6,336 bases of DNA from Thermoplasmata archaeon (GCA_021850835.1 JAJZKS010000106.1:1-6336), one strand, 5' to 3'. Numbered from the stretch's first letter, positions 1 to 6,336 are shown. The notes: generated by a model from the sequence alone, not told the origin. Made by a program: numbers and translations.

Positions 1-1365
1 AACTCCATGATGTTCTACCCTGAATTTTACAGGAACGCTATGAACGATGCTGTGGACTGGCTAAGAGAACGGCCATGTGCAAGGAGGAGAGGTATTGGAA
101 CTAAACTGCCTTTCGATGACGAATGGGTCATCGAATCCCTTTCGGACTCAACACTATATCCGATCATTTACACCAACCAGAAGAACATTTCTGAAATTTT
201 CAGCATTCTGGGCAAAATTCCTGATGAGATAATCGAGTATGTCTACAACGAGGGAAAAGAAGAACCAATCAGCCTTTATAGCGAAAAAGTTGTTGAACTC
301 GCAAGGAAGGCAAGGGAAGCAAAGGATTACTGGTATGGAGTTGACGTAAGGCTTACTGCAGCTCCACATCTGAGTAACCATCTTGCATTTTACATAATGA
401 ATCACGCAGCAATCCTTCCGAAGCGGGACAATCCTAAGGGAATAATCATCTCTGGCCTTCTACTTGCAAATGGGGCGAAAATATCCAAAAGCAAAGGGAA
501 TGCAATCCCTCTGCTGAAAATTTCAACTAGGTACACAGCTGATTTATACAGGCTGTTTGTCGCGGTGAGTGCTGACATTTCCTCTGTGCTAGACTGGAAT
601 GAAACCGAAATTGCTGCTGTCAGGAAAAAATACGAATCCTTTGTTGAATACTTCAGCAATAATGAAGGGAAAGAAGTACCGGCGAATAAACAGGTTGAGG
701 ATTGGTTCCTGGCAAAATTCAATCTCCACATGAGGGAATACTTCATGAAGATGGACGCCTATGATATAAGGGGCGCATACATATCCGTCTTCTATGAGGT
801 TTTGAACGACCTCAAGTATGTTGAAAACAGGGGCGGCAGTGTTCAGGCCTGCCTTTACAGCATAGGCGAGATATGGCTAAAGGTCATGACTCCGGTTATA
901 CCGCATACCTGTGAGGAAATATGGTCATCAATGGGCCATAATGATTTTATAAGCTCTCAGGAACTTCACATCTCCCAGGTAGGTAAAACAGACGAATCCA
1001 TAATACTCTCTGAAAACTATGTGCAGGAGACGGTTGCAGATCTCAGGGCAATAATGAAAGCAACAGGCATTTCTCCAAAAACCATTGAAATAGAAGTTTG
1101 TGGGAGCGAAGTGAGGGATGCCGCGGCAGCTATGCTTGACAACCGCCTGAAAGATTTGCCCTCCACCCTCAAGCCACTTATTCCGGAATTCATGAAGATA
1201 AGGAAGGGCGTGAAGATGGATGTGGGAGATGAGCTGGGAATACTCTCTAGAAACAGGGAATACATAGAAAGCCTATTCGGGTGCAAAGTAAACATCACCC
1301 AGGCAGAGATATATCCAGGCAGGAAGAATGCATGGCCCGGACGCCCACTGATAAGGCTAAAATGA
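1..1365 (+). CDS. leuS: Leucyl-tRNA synthetase, archaeal type, C-terminal half (5' end outside window)
   Basis: This class I synthetase attaches leucine to tRNA-Leu in the cytoplasm. The frame is open to the left edge, and the first in-window ATG (base 7) lies inside the catalytic core, so it is not the start. Numbering from that ATG, residues 23-53 carry the archaeal LeuRS signature: PCARRRGIGTKLPFD, then a segment reading WVIESLSDST. Residues 113-136 (DVRLTAAPHLSNHL followed by FYIMNHAAI) are the end of the Rossmann fold. KISKS at residues 158-162 (bases 478-492) is the KMSKS loop that binds ATP, with Ile replacing Met. The helical anticodon-binding domain follows, including WLKVMTPVIPHTCEEIW, and then a C-terminal extension. 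The HIGH motif and the editing domain must lie upstream. About 454 residues are visible, roughly half of the 900-plus usual for archaeal LeuRS. The IESLSDST block favours LeuRS over IleRS or ValRS. The reading frame is intact to a TGA stop, and the next gene converges on it. Confidence 0.95.
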   Translation, partial: NSMMFYPEFYRNAMNDAVDWLRERPCARRRGIGTKLPFDDEWVIESLSDSTLYPIIYTNQKNISEIFSILGKIPDEIIEYVYNEGKEEPISLYSEKVVELARKAREAKDYWYGVDVRLTAAPHLSNHLAFYIMNHAAILPKRDNPKGIIISGLLLANGAKISKSKGNAIPLLKISTRYTADLYRLFVAVSADISSVLDWNETEIAAVRKKYESFVEYFSNNEGKEVPANKQVEDWFLAKFNLHMREYFMKMDAYDIRGAYISVFYEVLNDLKYVENRGGSVQACLYSIGEIWLKVMTPVIPHTCEEIWSSMGHNDFISSQELHISQVGKTDESIILSENYVQETVADLRAIMKATGISPKTIEIEVCGSEVRDAAAAMLDNRLKDLPSTLKPLIPEFMKIRKGVKMDVGDELGILSRNREYIESLFGCKVNITQAEIYPGRKNAWPGRPLIRLK

Positions 1366-1427
1366 TTCCCGCATTTCCGTTCAGGAAGCGGATCACTCGA
1401 GGAAATATAGCGTACAGAAAAGCTCGC
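1366..1427. other. Convergent intergenic gap between leuS and the reductase gene
   Basis: These 62 bases separate the stop codons of two convergent genes. I see no gene, strong hairpin or long T tract here. The best candidates are a 4-bp TTCC/GGAA inverted repeat near 1375-1388 and, on the minus strand, a TTTT run 5-9 bases beyond the reductase stop. Either could contribute to weak archaeal T-rich termination, but neither is convincing. Confidence 0.4.
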
Positions 1428-2408
1428 TTAAGTGAAAGCAATCTGCTTCAGAACCTTCAGGATTTTCAGCTGGATTCCAAAATTTTCAAAATCTTCCTTG
1501 GCACTTGAAATGGCAGATAAGTTCTCCAATTTCTTAAGATTGCCCGCCCTTGCGTTATTCAGGAGTTTGGAGAGCTTTTCATATCTCCTGAATCTGTTCT
1601 TTATTTCTGAGACATACTTTTCTTTGAGATCTTCTATGTCATCATAACGAGAAATGCAATTGAAGAGTATTTCTGCAGACTCCATAGATGGTATGATTCC
1701 TTCACCGGTGATTGGGCTAACTGTGCCAATGGATTCCCCCACTCCAATCACGTTGCCCTTGTGTGCATAATTAAACAGGGGCGCAAGCCTGATGTTCCTT
1801 GACATCAATCTTCTTGGGTTCCTGACATCTTTGAGGGAACCGGAAACGATTTCTATAGAATCTCCCCCAGCTCCTATGTGGTAGCCTTCTTTAAGCGGGA
1901 ATTCCCAGTAATAGCCCCGCCCTGAAGGGAAGTACCTGAAGTAAAAACCATCTTGCGGTGCAGTATCAGTGAGATATTCCCTGGTTCTCATAAGGATATC
2001 TCCACTGGCAGGTCCAAGATAATACCGGGATACACCTGTGGCATCTATCAGGATATCCTTCTTTTTGGAGGGAATGGCAGAAGGTTTTCTTTCGAATTCA
2101 AGGCCAAGAAGCATGTCCGCCTCCAGCCTGTTCTTGTCTATTGTGCTGAATCCAACCGAAGGCAATCGGATGTTCAAGCCAGAGTCACTTGCAAATGTAA
2201 CAGAATCTGCCTTGGCCTCAAGATATGAATCGGCTTCAAGCCCTACTTTCCCAGTGAAATCCCGAAGCCTGTTAATATTCACAGCATAACCGCAGGGTAC
2301 GTAAAAACCAGGCTTCTTTGGATCATAACCTACGGCTTCAATTCCTGCATCCGAAAGCCTCCTGAGAAGGTAGGATCCAGAAACGCCCAAGCCTGCAATA
2401 TGTAGCAC
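1428..2408 (-). CDS. Geranylgeranyl reductase-family FAD-dependent oxidoreductase (shortened paralogue)
   Basis: This is a probable flavoprotein that saturates double bonds of an isoprenoid chain, such as archaeal membrane lipid precursors or a quinone tail; the substrate is inferred from the family only. Residues 6-11 (GLGVSG) form the Rossmann FAD-binding glycine loop, and D29 ends the second strand. PCG at 38-40 matches the conserved Cys-Gly motif of the family. DATG at 122-125 is the second FAD motif. YYWEFP at 166-171 is the diagnostic YxWxFP motif for substrate binding. GESIGTVSPITGEGI at 224-238 is the third FAD motif, with Glu where Asp is usual. The C-terminus is helical and basic. 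At 326 residues it is shorter than the roughly 390-450 usual, because only about 17 residues separate the first domain (to about 104) from DATG. The start is GTG: an in-frame TAA lies 21 bases upstream with no ATG between. A TATA-like box 22 bases upstream suggests a leaderless mRNA. Confidence 0.82.
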   Translation of the reverse strand: MLHIAGLGVSGSYLLRRLSDAGIEAVGYDPKKPGFYVPCGYAVNINRLRDFTGKVGLEADSYLEAKADSVTFASDSGLNIRLPSVGFSTIDKNRLEADMLLGLEFERKPSAIPSKKKDILIDATGVSRYYLGPASGDILMRTREYLTDTAPQDGFYFRYFPSGRGYYWEFPLKEGYHIGAGGDSIEIVSGSLKDVRNPRRLMSRNIRLAPLFNYAHKGNVIGVGESIGTVSPITGEGIIPSMESAEILFNCISRYDDIEDLKEKYVSEIKNRFRRYEKLSKLLNNARAGNLKKLENLSAISSAKEDFENFGIQLKILKVLKQIAFT

Positions 2409-2429
2409 TCTTGAGAAAACCGACCTATC

Positions 2430-2437
2430 TTAAATAT
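2430..2437. promoter_or_regulatory. TATA-like element shared by the divergent reductase and truA genes
   Basis: TTAAATAT on the plus strand (ATATTTAA on the minus strand) sits in the 48-bp gap between two divergent genes. Its centre is about 25.5 bases from the GTG of the reductase and about 23.5 bases from the TTG of truA. Archaeal TATA boxes centre near -26, so both transcripts would begin at or next to the start codon, that is, leaderless. The minus-strand side has a purine-rich ACAAGG stretch just upstream that could act as a BRE; the plus-strand side (CCTATC) does not, so the reductase direction looks stronger. No other TATA-like sequence in the gap has comparable spacing. Confidence 0.55.
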
Positions 2438-2456
2438 CCTTGTAATTAACCAATGC

Positions 2457-3215
2457 TTGAGGCTCCTCATCAAGTTTGGCTATTTTGGCTGGCAGTTTAC
2501 AGGTTTCCAGAAGGGAAATGGGACTAAAAGCATTGAGGACACCATAATACGGGTATTGGAGAAGGCAGGTATTTCAAGTTCAGTACAATCTGCAGCCAGA
2601 ACTGACAGGGGGGTATCAGCCATATCAAATGCATTTGCAGTGGACACTGAAAGGAAACCTTCCATGGTTATGGGCGTTCTCAACGGAAAGATTCCTGAGA
2701 TGATGTTCCACAGCTATGCCGTGGTTCCAGAGACTTTTAACCCAAGGCACTGCGATTACAAGACCTACCGGTACATAATTCTCGGAGGCAATGTAGGGCC
2801 ATATCTCAGACAAGCCCTCAAACCTTTCAAGGGGCAGCATGACTTCAGGAATTTTTGCAAAATGGATGGCAGGAACACTGTCAGAACCATAAAATCAATA
2901 TCTGTATCCAGGAAGGGCGAAAGAATTTTTATTGACTACAAGGGAAGGAGTTTCCTTTGGAACCAGATCAGGTCAATTACTGCATATGCACTTGAACATT
3001 CTTATGCAGAAAACCAAGGGGACCCATTTTCCCGGGAGGGAAAATATCCTAAGTTGATGGATCCAAATGGGCTTATCCTAACTGATATAACGTATAAGGG
3101 GTTTGAATTCAAGGACGGCATGAGCCTATCAAAGAAAAAATACATGAGTTCGTGGTTCCAGCAGGAAAACCTTCGCCATGTTGTCATGGATAATTTTGCT
3201 TTTCTGGCAGAATAA
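2457..3215 (+). CDS. truA: tRNA pseudouridine synthase A (TruA/Pus3 family)
   Basis: The enzyme isomerises uridine to pseudouridine in the tRNA anticodon arm; positions 38-40 are the family's usual targets. The 252-residue length is normal. The N-terminus, MRLLIKFGYFGWQFTGFQ, matches the family's first strand and its GFQ motif. AARTDRGVSA (residues 46-55) contains the catalytic aspartate D50. FNPRHCDYKTYRY is the second conserved block, KGQHDFRNFC the third, and RSFLWNQIRSI the late RNA-binding and active-site motif. PNGLILTDITYKG is the usual C-terminal strand. The start is TTG: the frame has no ATG between an upstream TGA at 2412 and the conserved N-terminus, and the nearby ATG at 2453 is in another frame. 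A TATA-like box centres about 23.5 bases upstream and there is no Shine-Dalgarno site, which fits a leaderless message. It heads a co-oriented run with the transporter 38 bp downstream. Confidence 0.95.
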   Translation: MRLLIKFGYFGWQFTGFQKGNGTKSIEDTIIRVLEKAGISSSVQSAARTDRGVSAISNAFAVDTERKPSMVMGVLNGKIPEMMFHSYAVVPETFNPRHCDYKTYRYIILGGNVGPYLRQALKPFKGQHDFRNFCKMDGRNTVRTIKSISVSRKGERIFIDYKGRSFLWNQIRSITAYALEHSYAENQGDPFSREGKYPKLMDPNGLILTDITYKGFEFKDGMSLSKKKYMSSWFQQENLRHVVMDNFAFLAE

Positions 3216-3223
3216 TACTCAAG

Positions 3224-3231
3224 TAGTAATA
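3224..3231 (+). promoter_or_regulatory. Weak TATA-like box upstream of the transporter gene
   Basis: TAGTAATA lies in the 38-bp gap after truA. Its centre is about 26.5 bases upstream of the transporter's GTG codon, the spacing expected for a leaderless archaeal transcript. The internal G makes it a poor TATA match, so cotranscription from truA is equally plausible. Confidence 0.25.
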
Positions 3232-3253
3232 CAAGCTGGACATCAGATGGAAC

Positions 3254-4444
3254 GTGGGTTACCGGGTTCAGGCTGGTTCAATAAATGTTTCCAGGGCTGT
3301 TTACGCGCTGAACTGGTTCAATATTGCCCCTGGCCTCGCTTACATCTCACAAGACCTTAAGCTCCGACTGGTGCAGCTCGGAATCATAACAACTGCATTT
3401 TACATCGGCCTTTCAGCATTCCAGATGGTGGGGGGACTGTTGTCCTCCAGGATAGGTAACCGTTACACTTCGGTGCTGGGCATTAGTATACTTGGGGCAT
3501 CTGTGGTGCTCACAGGAATGTCACAGAATCTTTACGAACTGTTCACATTCAGGCTGTTTGCGGGAATAGGTTCTGCACTCTTCTTCTCACCCGCACTGGG
3601 GCTGCTTGCGGACATTGTTCCTAGGGAGAGGTACAGTTTTTACGTTGGACTTTTCAATGGCTCCTTTAATCTTGGTGGTGGAATGGGAATCATTGGATGG
3701 AATTTCCTGGACCAGCTGTTTGGGTGGAGAGTCCCCCTATACTTTGCTGGTGCAGTCATGCTATTCCTTGCTGCAGAAAACCTCTATGTACTGCGTTCCT
3801 ACAGACCAGACCCGAAAAATAGGATCAACATTTTCAGGAGGGCGGGGGATGTATTGCGAATCCCAATAATATGGCTCCTTCCTATCATAGCTCTTGCCGG
3901 CATCCTCACTGAGACGATAATAGGGCAGCTCTTTGTATATTACGCAGAATCACAGCTGCACCTTCCACCTAATCTTGCCAGTGCCCTTGGAACAATCTAC
4001 CTCATGGTGGGTTTCATCGGCGGTGCACTTGGAGGATACATCTTCGGTGTTGTCAGGAGGCGCATTATTCTCTTTCTGGGTTCTACAATCCTCCTGGCAC
4101 TGTTTACAATTGCAGTCGCATTCGTACAGGATTTCTACCTTCTTGTTGCATTGATGGTTGTGTTGGGAATTCTCACGGTCAATTCCCTTAGCATGCTGTA
4201 TACACTTGTGGTTGAGAGGACTCCTGACAGGGGAATGCTTTCATTCTCACTATCCTTCGTGAACTTTGTGCAGAATATTATCGGGGCATTTTCCCCGACC
4301 ATTTTTACTATCATCGCGCATTACAGCGGATTCGTGGATTCATGGGCATTCCTGGGAGCCCTTGGCCTCTCCTGTGCGTCCGCGGGCTTTTACCTGAGGG
4401 CAGAAATGAGGGGAAAGCCGAAGGTCTCTGAAATTAACGTTTAA
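3254..4444 (+). CDS. Major facilitator superfamily transporter, 12 predicted helices
   Basis: This is a membrane secondary carrier; its substrate cannot be read from the sequence. I count about twelve hydrophobic segments, at roughly 11-31, 41-61, 73-90, 94-118, 128-150, 159-181, 203-230, 241-265, 270-291, 294-318, 330-357 and 361-382. A basic loop at about 181-200 joins the two six-helix halves. The loop between helices 2 and 3 (GGLLSSRIGNRY, 60-71) is MFS motif A, with Ser65 where Asp is usual. Helix 4 has RLFAGIG (100-106), matching motif B (RxxxGxG). The loop between helices 8 and 9 (GGYIFGVVRRR, 260-270) is the second-half copy of motif A. Helix 7 carries a buried acid, E220. At 396 residues the length is typical. 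The start is GTG at 3254: the frame opens after a TAA at 3227 and has no ATG there. The gene sits between truA and the ligase, neither of which suggests a substrate. Confidence 0.88.
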   Translation: MGYRVQAGSINVSRAVYALNWFNIAPGLAYISQDLKLRLVQLGIITTAFYIGLSAFQMVGGLLSSRIGNRYTSVLGISILGASVVLTGMSQNLYELFTFRLFAGIGSALFFSPALGLLADIVPRERYSFYVGLFNGSFNLGGGMGIIGWNFLDQLFGWRVPLYFAGAVMLFLAAENLYVLRSYRPDPKNRINIFRRAGDVLRIPIIWLLPIIALAGILTETIIGQLFVYYAESQLHLPPNLASALGTIYLMVGFIGGALGGYIFGVVRRRIILFLGSTILLALFTIAVAFVQDFYLLVALMVVLGILTVNSLSMLYTLVVERTPDRGMLSFSLSFVNFVQNIIGAFSPTIFTIIAHYSGFVDSWAFLGALGLSCASAGFYLRAEMRGKPKVSEINV

Positions 4445-4446
4445 TA
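4440..4446 (+). promoter_or_regulatory. TATA-like box of the DNA ligase gene, overlapping the transporter stop
   Basis: TTTAATA centres 24 bases upstream of the ligase ATG, the right distance for a leaderless archaeal mRNA. It is preceded by the A-rich AAATTAACG, a plausible BRE. It covers the TAA stop of the transporter gene (4442-4444), so the promoter is embedded in the end of the upstream gene. This suggests the ligase can be transcribed independently of truA and the transporter. No good Shine-Dalgarno sequence lies before the ATG. Confidence 0.5.
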
Positions 4447-4466
4447 GGTTAAGCGGATATTAAGGC

Positions 4467-6218
4467 ATGAATTTCCTGGAGGTCTCAGAAAGGTTCACAG
4501 AGATGTCCAATACAACCAAGAGGCTGGAACTTACTGAAATTCTAGTGAGACTTCTAAAATCAGCAAACAGGGATCTTAAGAAACTTGTATACCTGACACA
4601 GGGTAAACTGCTTCCGGATTACGAGGGCCTGGAACTGGGAATGGCAAACAAGCTCATAATCAAGGGCCTTTCCACAATATCAGGCAAGAAGGAAGAAGAA
4701 ATTGATGCCATGTTCATAAAGGAGGGTGACCTTGGAACAGTTGCAAAGATAATTTCAGAAAAGAAGTCACAGAACGCCCTTTTCTCAAGTGAACTGAGTG
4801 TTGATTATGTCTACGATGAACTGACCAAGCTTGCCCGGATTAAAGGTGAAGGGAGCATCAGGACTAAGATTGGGATATATCAGGATTTGCTCTTGAATGC
4901 CACGCCGGATGAAGGCATGTACATAACCCGGATAATTACCGGGAGACTGAGGCTCGGCGTATCGGACGCAACTATACTTGATGCACTTGTTCTGGCATTT
5001 TCAGACAAACAGCACTCAGAAGAAATAGACGAGGCTTACAATTTTCATCCTGATCTCGGAGAACTGGCGGAACTCCTGAGAGACGGGAAACTGGAAAAGG
5101 TCCTGCAGATGGGGCCCACCCCAATGGTTCCTGCCAAGGTCATGCTTGCAGAGAGACTACCCGAGGTCAGGGACATACTGGATAAAATGGGCGGAAAAGC
5201 AGCATTTGAGTACAAGTATGATGGGATGAGGACCCAGATACACATCCGAGACGGCAAAGCGAAAATATTCTCAAGAGGGTCTGAGGAAACAACGTCAAAT
5301 TTCCCAGATATCGTAGAACATGCGTTGAGGGATTTCAAGGTAGATTCCTGCATCCTCGATGGCGAGGCAGTTCCATATAACGCAGAAACTGGAGAACTTT
5401 ACCCGTTCCAGATGGTTTCCCAGAGAAGGGGCCGGAAGTACGACTTGAAATCGAAGATGGAAGAAATTCCAGTAGTGGTTTTCCTCTTTGATATACTTTT
5501 CCTCAATGGGAGGGCCCTCAACAAGGTCCCGTACCTTGAAAGAAGGAAAATCCTGCAATCGCTCTTCACAGAGAATGACGATTTCAAATGCGCAACCATG
5601 CTCCTTTCCTCAGATCCGGAGGAAGTAAATGGCTTCTTCAACGAGGCAATAAATTCCGGATGCGAAGGCCTGGTCGCAAAGAATGTTTCGCCAGATTCCA
5701 TATACCGGGCTGGGGCAAGAGGATGGCTCTGGATCAAGGTAAAGAGAGACTATCAGTCCACTTTTGAGGATACACTGGACCTGGTGATCATTGGGGCATT
5801 CGGAGGGCATGGCAGGAGAAAAGGAACATACGGTGCCCTTTTGATGGCAACATACAACAAGGGCCAGGATACCTTTGAATCTGTCTGCAAGTTAGGCACA
5901 GGGTTCACAGACGACGTCCTTTTCGGGCTCCCAGCTAAACTTGCAGATTTTGTCATTGACAGGAAACCAGCAAGAGTGGAAAGTGGCCTTGTTCCCGATG
6001 TTTGGTTTGACCCCAAGGCCGTCTTGGAAATCATTGGCGCCGAAATTACTGTAAGCCCAGTACATTCATGTGCATTTGACAAAGTTGAGAAAGGAGCTGG
6101 CCTGGCAATCAGGTTCCCGAGGTTCACTGGCAGATGGCGCGATGACAAGACTCCTGAAGATGCAACCACCACTGAGGAGGTTCTTGAAATGTACTATGCA
6201 CAGAAAAAAGTTGGATAA
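4467..6218 (+). CDS. lig: ATP-dependent DNA ligase, archaeal/eukaryal type
   Basis: The enzyme seals nicks in duplex DNA during Okazaki fragment joining and repair, using ATP to form a lysine-AMP intermediate. Three domains are recognisable: an N-terminal DNA-binding domain (about 1-215), an adenylation domain (about 216-430) and an OB fold (about 431-583). Motif I is EYKYDGMR with catalytic lysine K250. Motif III is around FSRGSE (268-273), followed by LDGEAVP with metal-binding E300. FDILFLNG (341-348) is motif IIIa, EGLVAKN (400-406) motif IV and WIKVKRDY (422-429) motif [14 protein letters not shown] (549-561) is motif VI, and MYYAQKK ends the protein in the usual way. At 583 residues it is full length for the archaeal family. 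In the DNA-binding domain, QNALF (102-106) lies where Pyrococcus furiosus ligase has its PCNA-binding QKSFF. The ATG is the only good start and follows the transporter stop by 22 bp. Confidence 0.96.
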   Translation: MNFLEVSERFTEMSNTTKRLELTEILVRLLKSANRDLKKLVYLTQGKLLPDYEGLELGMANKLIIKGLSTISGKKEEEIDAMFIKEGDLGTVAKIISEKKSQNALFSSELSVDYVYDELTKLARIKGEGSIRTKIGIYQDLLLNATPDEGMYITRIITGRLRLGVSDATILDALVLAFSDKQHSEEIDEAYNFHPDLGELAELLRDGKLEKVLQMGPTPMVPAKVMLAERLPEVRDILDKMGGKAAFEYKYDGMRTQIHIRDGKAKIFSRGSEETTSNFPDIVEHALRDFKVDSCILDGEAVPYNAETGELYPFQMVSQRRGRKYDLKSKMEEIPVVVFLFDILFLNGRALNKVPYLERRKILQSLFTENDDFKCATMLLSSDPEEVNGFFNEAINSGCEGLVAKNVSPDSIYRAGARGWLWIKVKRDYQSTFEDTLDLVIIGAFGGHGRRKGTYGALLMATYNKGQDTFESVCKLGTGFTDDVLFGLPAKLADFVIDRKPARVESGLVPDVWFDPKAVLEIIGAEITVSPVHSCAFDKVEKGAGLAIRFPRFTGRWRDDKTPEDATTTEEVLEMYYAQKKVG

Positions 6219-6254
6219 TGGCTCTTAGAGCCATGATTTTGGTTTTATAATTTT
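6218..6254 (+). terminator. Inverted repeat plus T-rich tract after the ligase gene
   Basis: ATGGCTCTTAGAGCCAT (6218-6234) is a perfect palindrome about a single central T: 8 bp on each side, with a practical hairpin of about 7 bp and a 3-nt loop. Its first base is the last base of the ligase stop codon. It is followed by GATTTTGGTTTTATAATTTT, with three T4 runs. Archaeal termination relies mainly on such T-rich tracts on the non-template strand, so the tract is the likelier functional part and the hairpin may assist or protect the 3' end. It also separates the ligase from the convergent gene on its right. Confidence 0.55.
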
Positions 6255-6263
6255 ATTAATAGT

Positions 6264-6336
6264 TTAATCGTTAAAGTCGTCTCTAGGGGGTCTGTTTCCA
6301 CCGTTACGGTTGTTGTAGAATCCGCCAGGCATCAGA
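6264..6336 (-). CDS. C-terminal end of an unidentified protein with a Gly/Asn/Arg-rich, acidic tail (partial)
   Basis: On the minus strand one frame is open from the right edge to a TAA at 6264-6266, giving 23 residues: LMPGGFY, then NNRNGGNRPP, then RDDFND. The composition (Gly, Asn, Arg, Pro, aromatic residues, then Asp/Asn at the very end) is typical of disordered nucleic-acid-binding tails rather than random out-of-frame translation. The gene converges on the ligase with a 45-bp gap. By composition it could be a single-stranded DNA-binding protein, since single-OB archaeal SSBs have Gly/Arg-rich tails ending in acidic residues, or an RNA-binding or helicase protein with an RGG-like tail. 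No domain is in the window, so the identity is a guess. Another frame on this strand hits a stop within about 30 bases of the edge. Confidence 0.55.
   Translation of the reverse strand, partial: LMPGGFYNNRNGGNRPPRDDFND

Noticed and set aside
7..9. ATG at base 7 as the leuS start
   Set aside because: The frame is open to the left edge and the sequence after this ATG is already mid-catalytic domain, so the true start is upstream of the window.
402..746. Minus-strand open frame of 114 codons within leuS
   Set aside because: It is antisense to the conserved KMSKS region of leuS; its composition reflects the complement of a real gene and shows no motif of its own.
1366..1427. Possible tRNA or small RNA in the convergent gap
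   Set aside because: Sixty-two bases is too short for a tRNA, and no stable stem or T-loop-like sequence is visible.
1281..1508. A 75-codon plus-strand open frame spanning the leuS end and the convergent gap
   Set aside because: It overlaps the well-supported leuS and reductase genes in other frames, and its translation has no recognisable motif.
2030..2110. Possible frameshift or assembly deletion explaining the short reductase
   Set aside because: The frame reads cleanly on both sides into conserved blocks and no missing motif segment appears in another frame nearby, so an in-frame evolutionary deletion is simpler.
1953..2289. Overlapping plus-strand open frames of 83-91 codons inside the reductase gene
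   Set aside because: The minus-strand reading has clear FAD and YxWxFP motifs; the plus-strand frames have none.
5753..6172. Minus-strand open frame of 139 codons within the ligase
   Set aside because: It is entirely antisense to ligase motifs V and VI and the OB fold; the conserved plus-strand protein explains the sequence.
6240..6262. AT-rich TTTTATAATTTTATTAATA as a promoter
   Set aside because: It lies between two convergent stop codons with no gene start downstream on either strand within the window, so a role in termination is more likely.

Overview
The window looks like ordinary chromosome from an archaeon, most likely a member of the Thermoplasmatales or a close relative. The evidence is an archaeal-type leucyl-tRNA synthetase, a geranylgeranyl-reductase-family flavoprotein (a family typical of archaeal isoprenoid lipid metabolism), an archaeal/eukaryal-type ATP-dependent DNA ligase, and short gaps with TATA-like boxes about 24-26 nt upstream of start codons and no clear Shine-Dalgarno sites. 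That last pattern fits leaderless transcription. Arginine is mostly written AGG/AGA and base composition is moderate. The taxonomic placement is an inference from family resemblance, not a search result.

Layout, left to right. Bases 1-1365 (+) hold the C-terminal half of leucyl-tRNA synthetase, cut by the left edge. A 62-bp gap follows, and a geranylgeranyl-reductase-like flavoprotein (1428-2408, -) converges on it. A 48-bp divergent gap (2409-2456) holds one TATA-like element that is suitably spaced for both flanking genes. From there three genes run rightward: truA (2457-3215), a 12-helix major facilitator superfamily transporter (3254-4444) and the DNA ligase (4467-6218). After the ligase come a perfect 17-nt inverted repeat and a T-rich tract, then the C-terminal end of a leftward gene with a Gly/Asn/Arg-rich, acidic-ended tail (6264-6336, -), cut by the right edge.

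The genes do not form an obvious pathway. LeuRS and TruA serve translation, the ligase serves replication and repair, the flavoprotein probably reduces an isoprenoid, and the transporter's substrate is unknown. TruA, transporter and ligase are closely spaced and co-oriented, but the ligase appears to have its own promoter overlapping the transporter stop codon. I see no mobile element, CRISPR array, tRNA or rRNA gene, and no sign of a new multi-gene system. The points most worth a second look are the shortened reductase paralogue, the shared TATA element and the low-complexity tail of the truncated gene next to the ligase.
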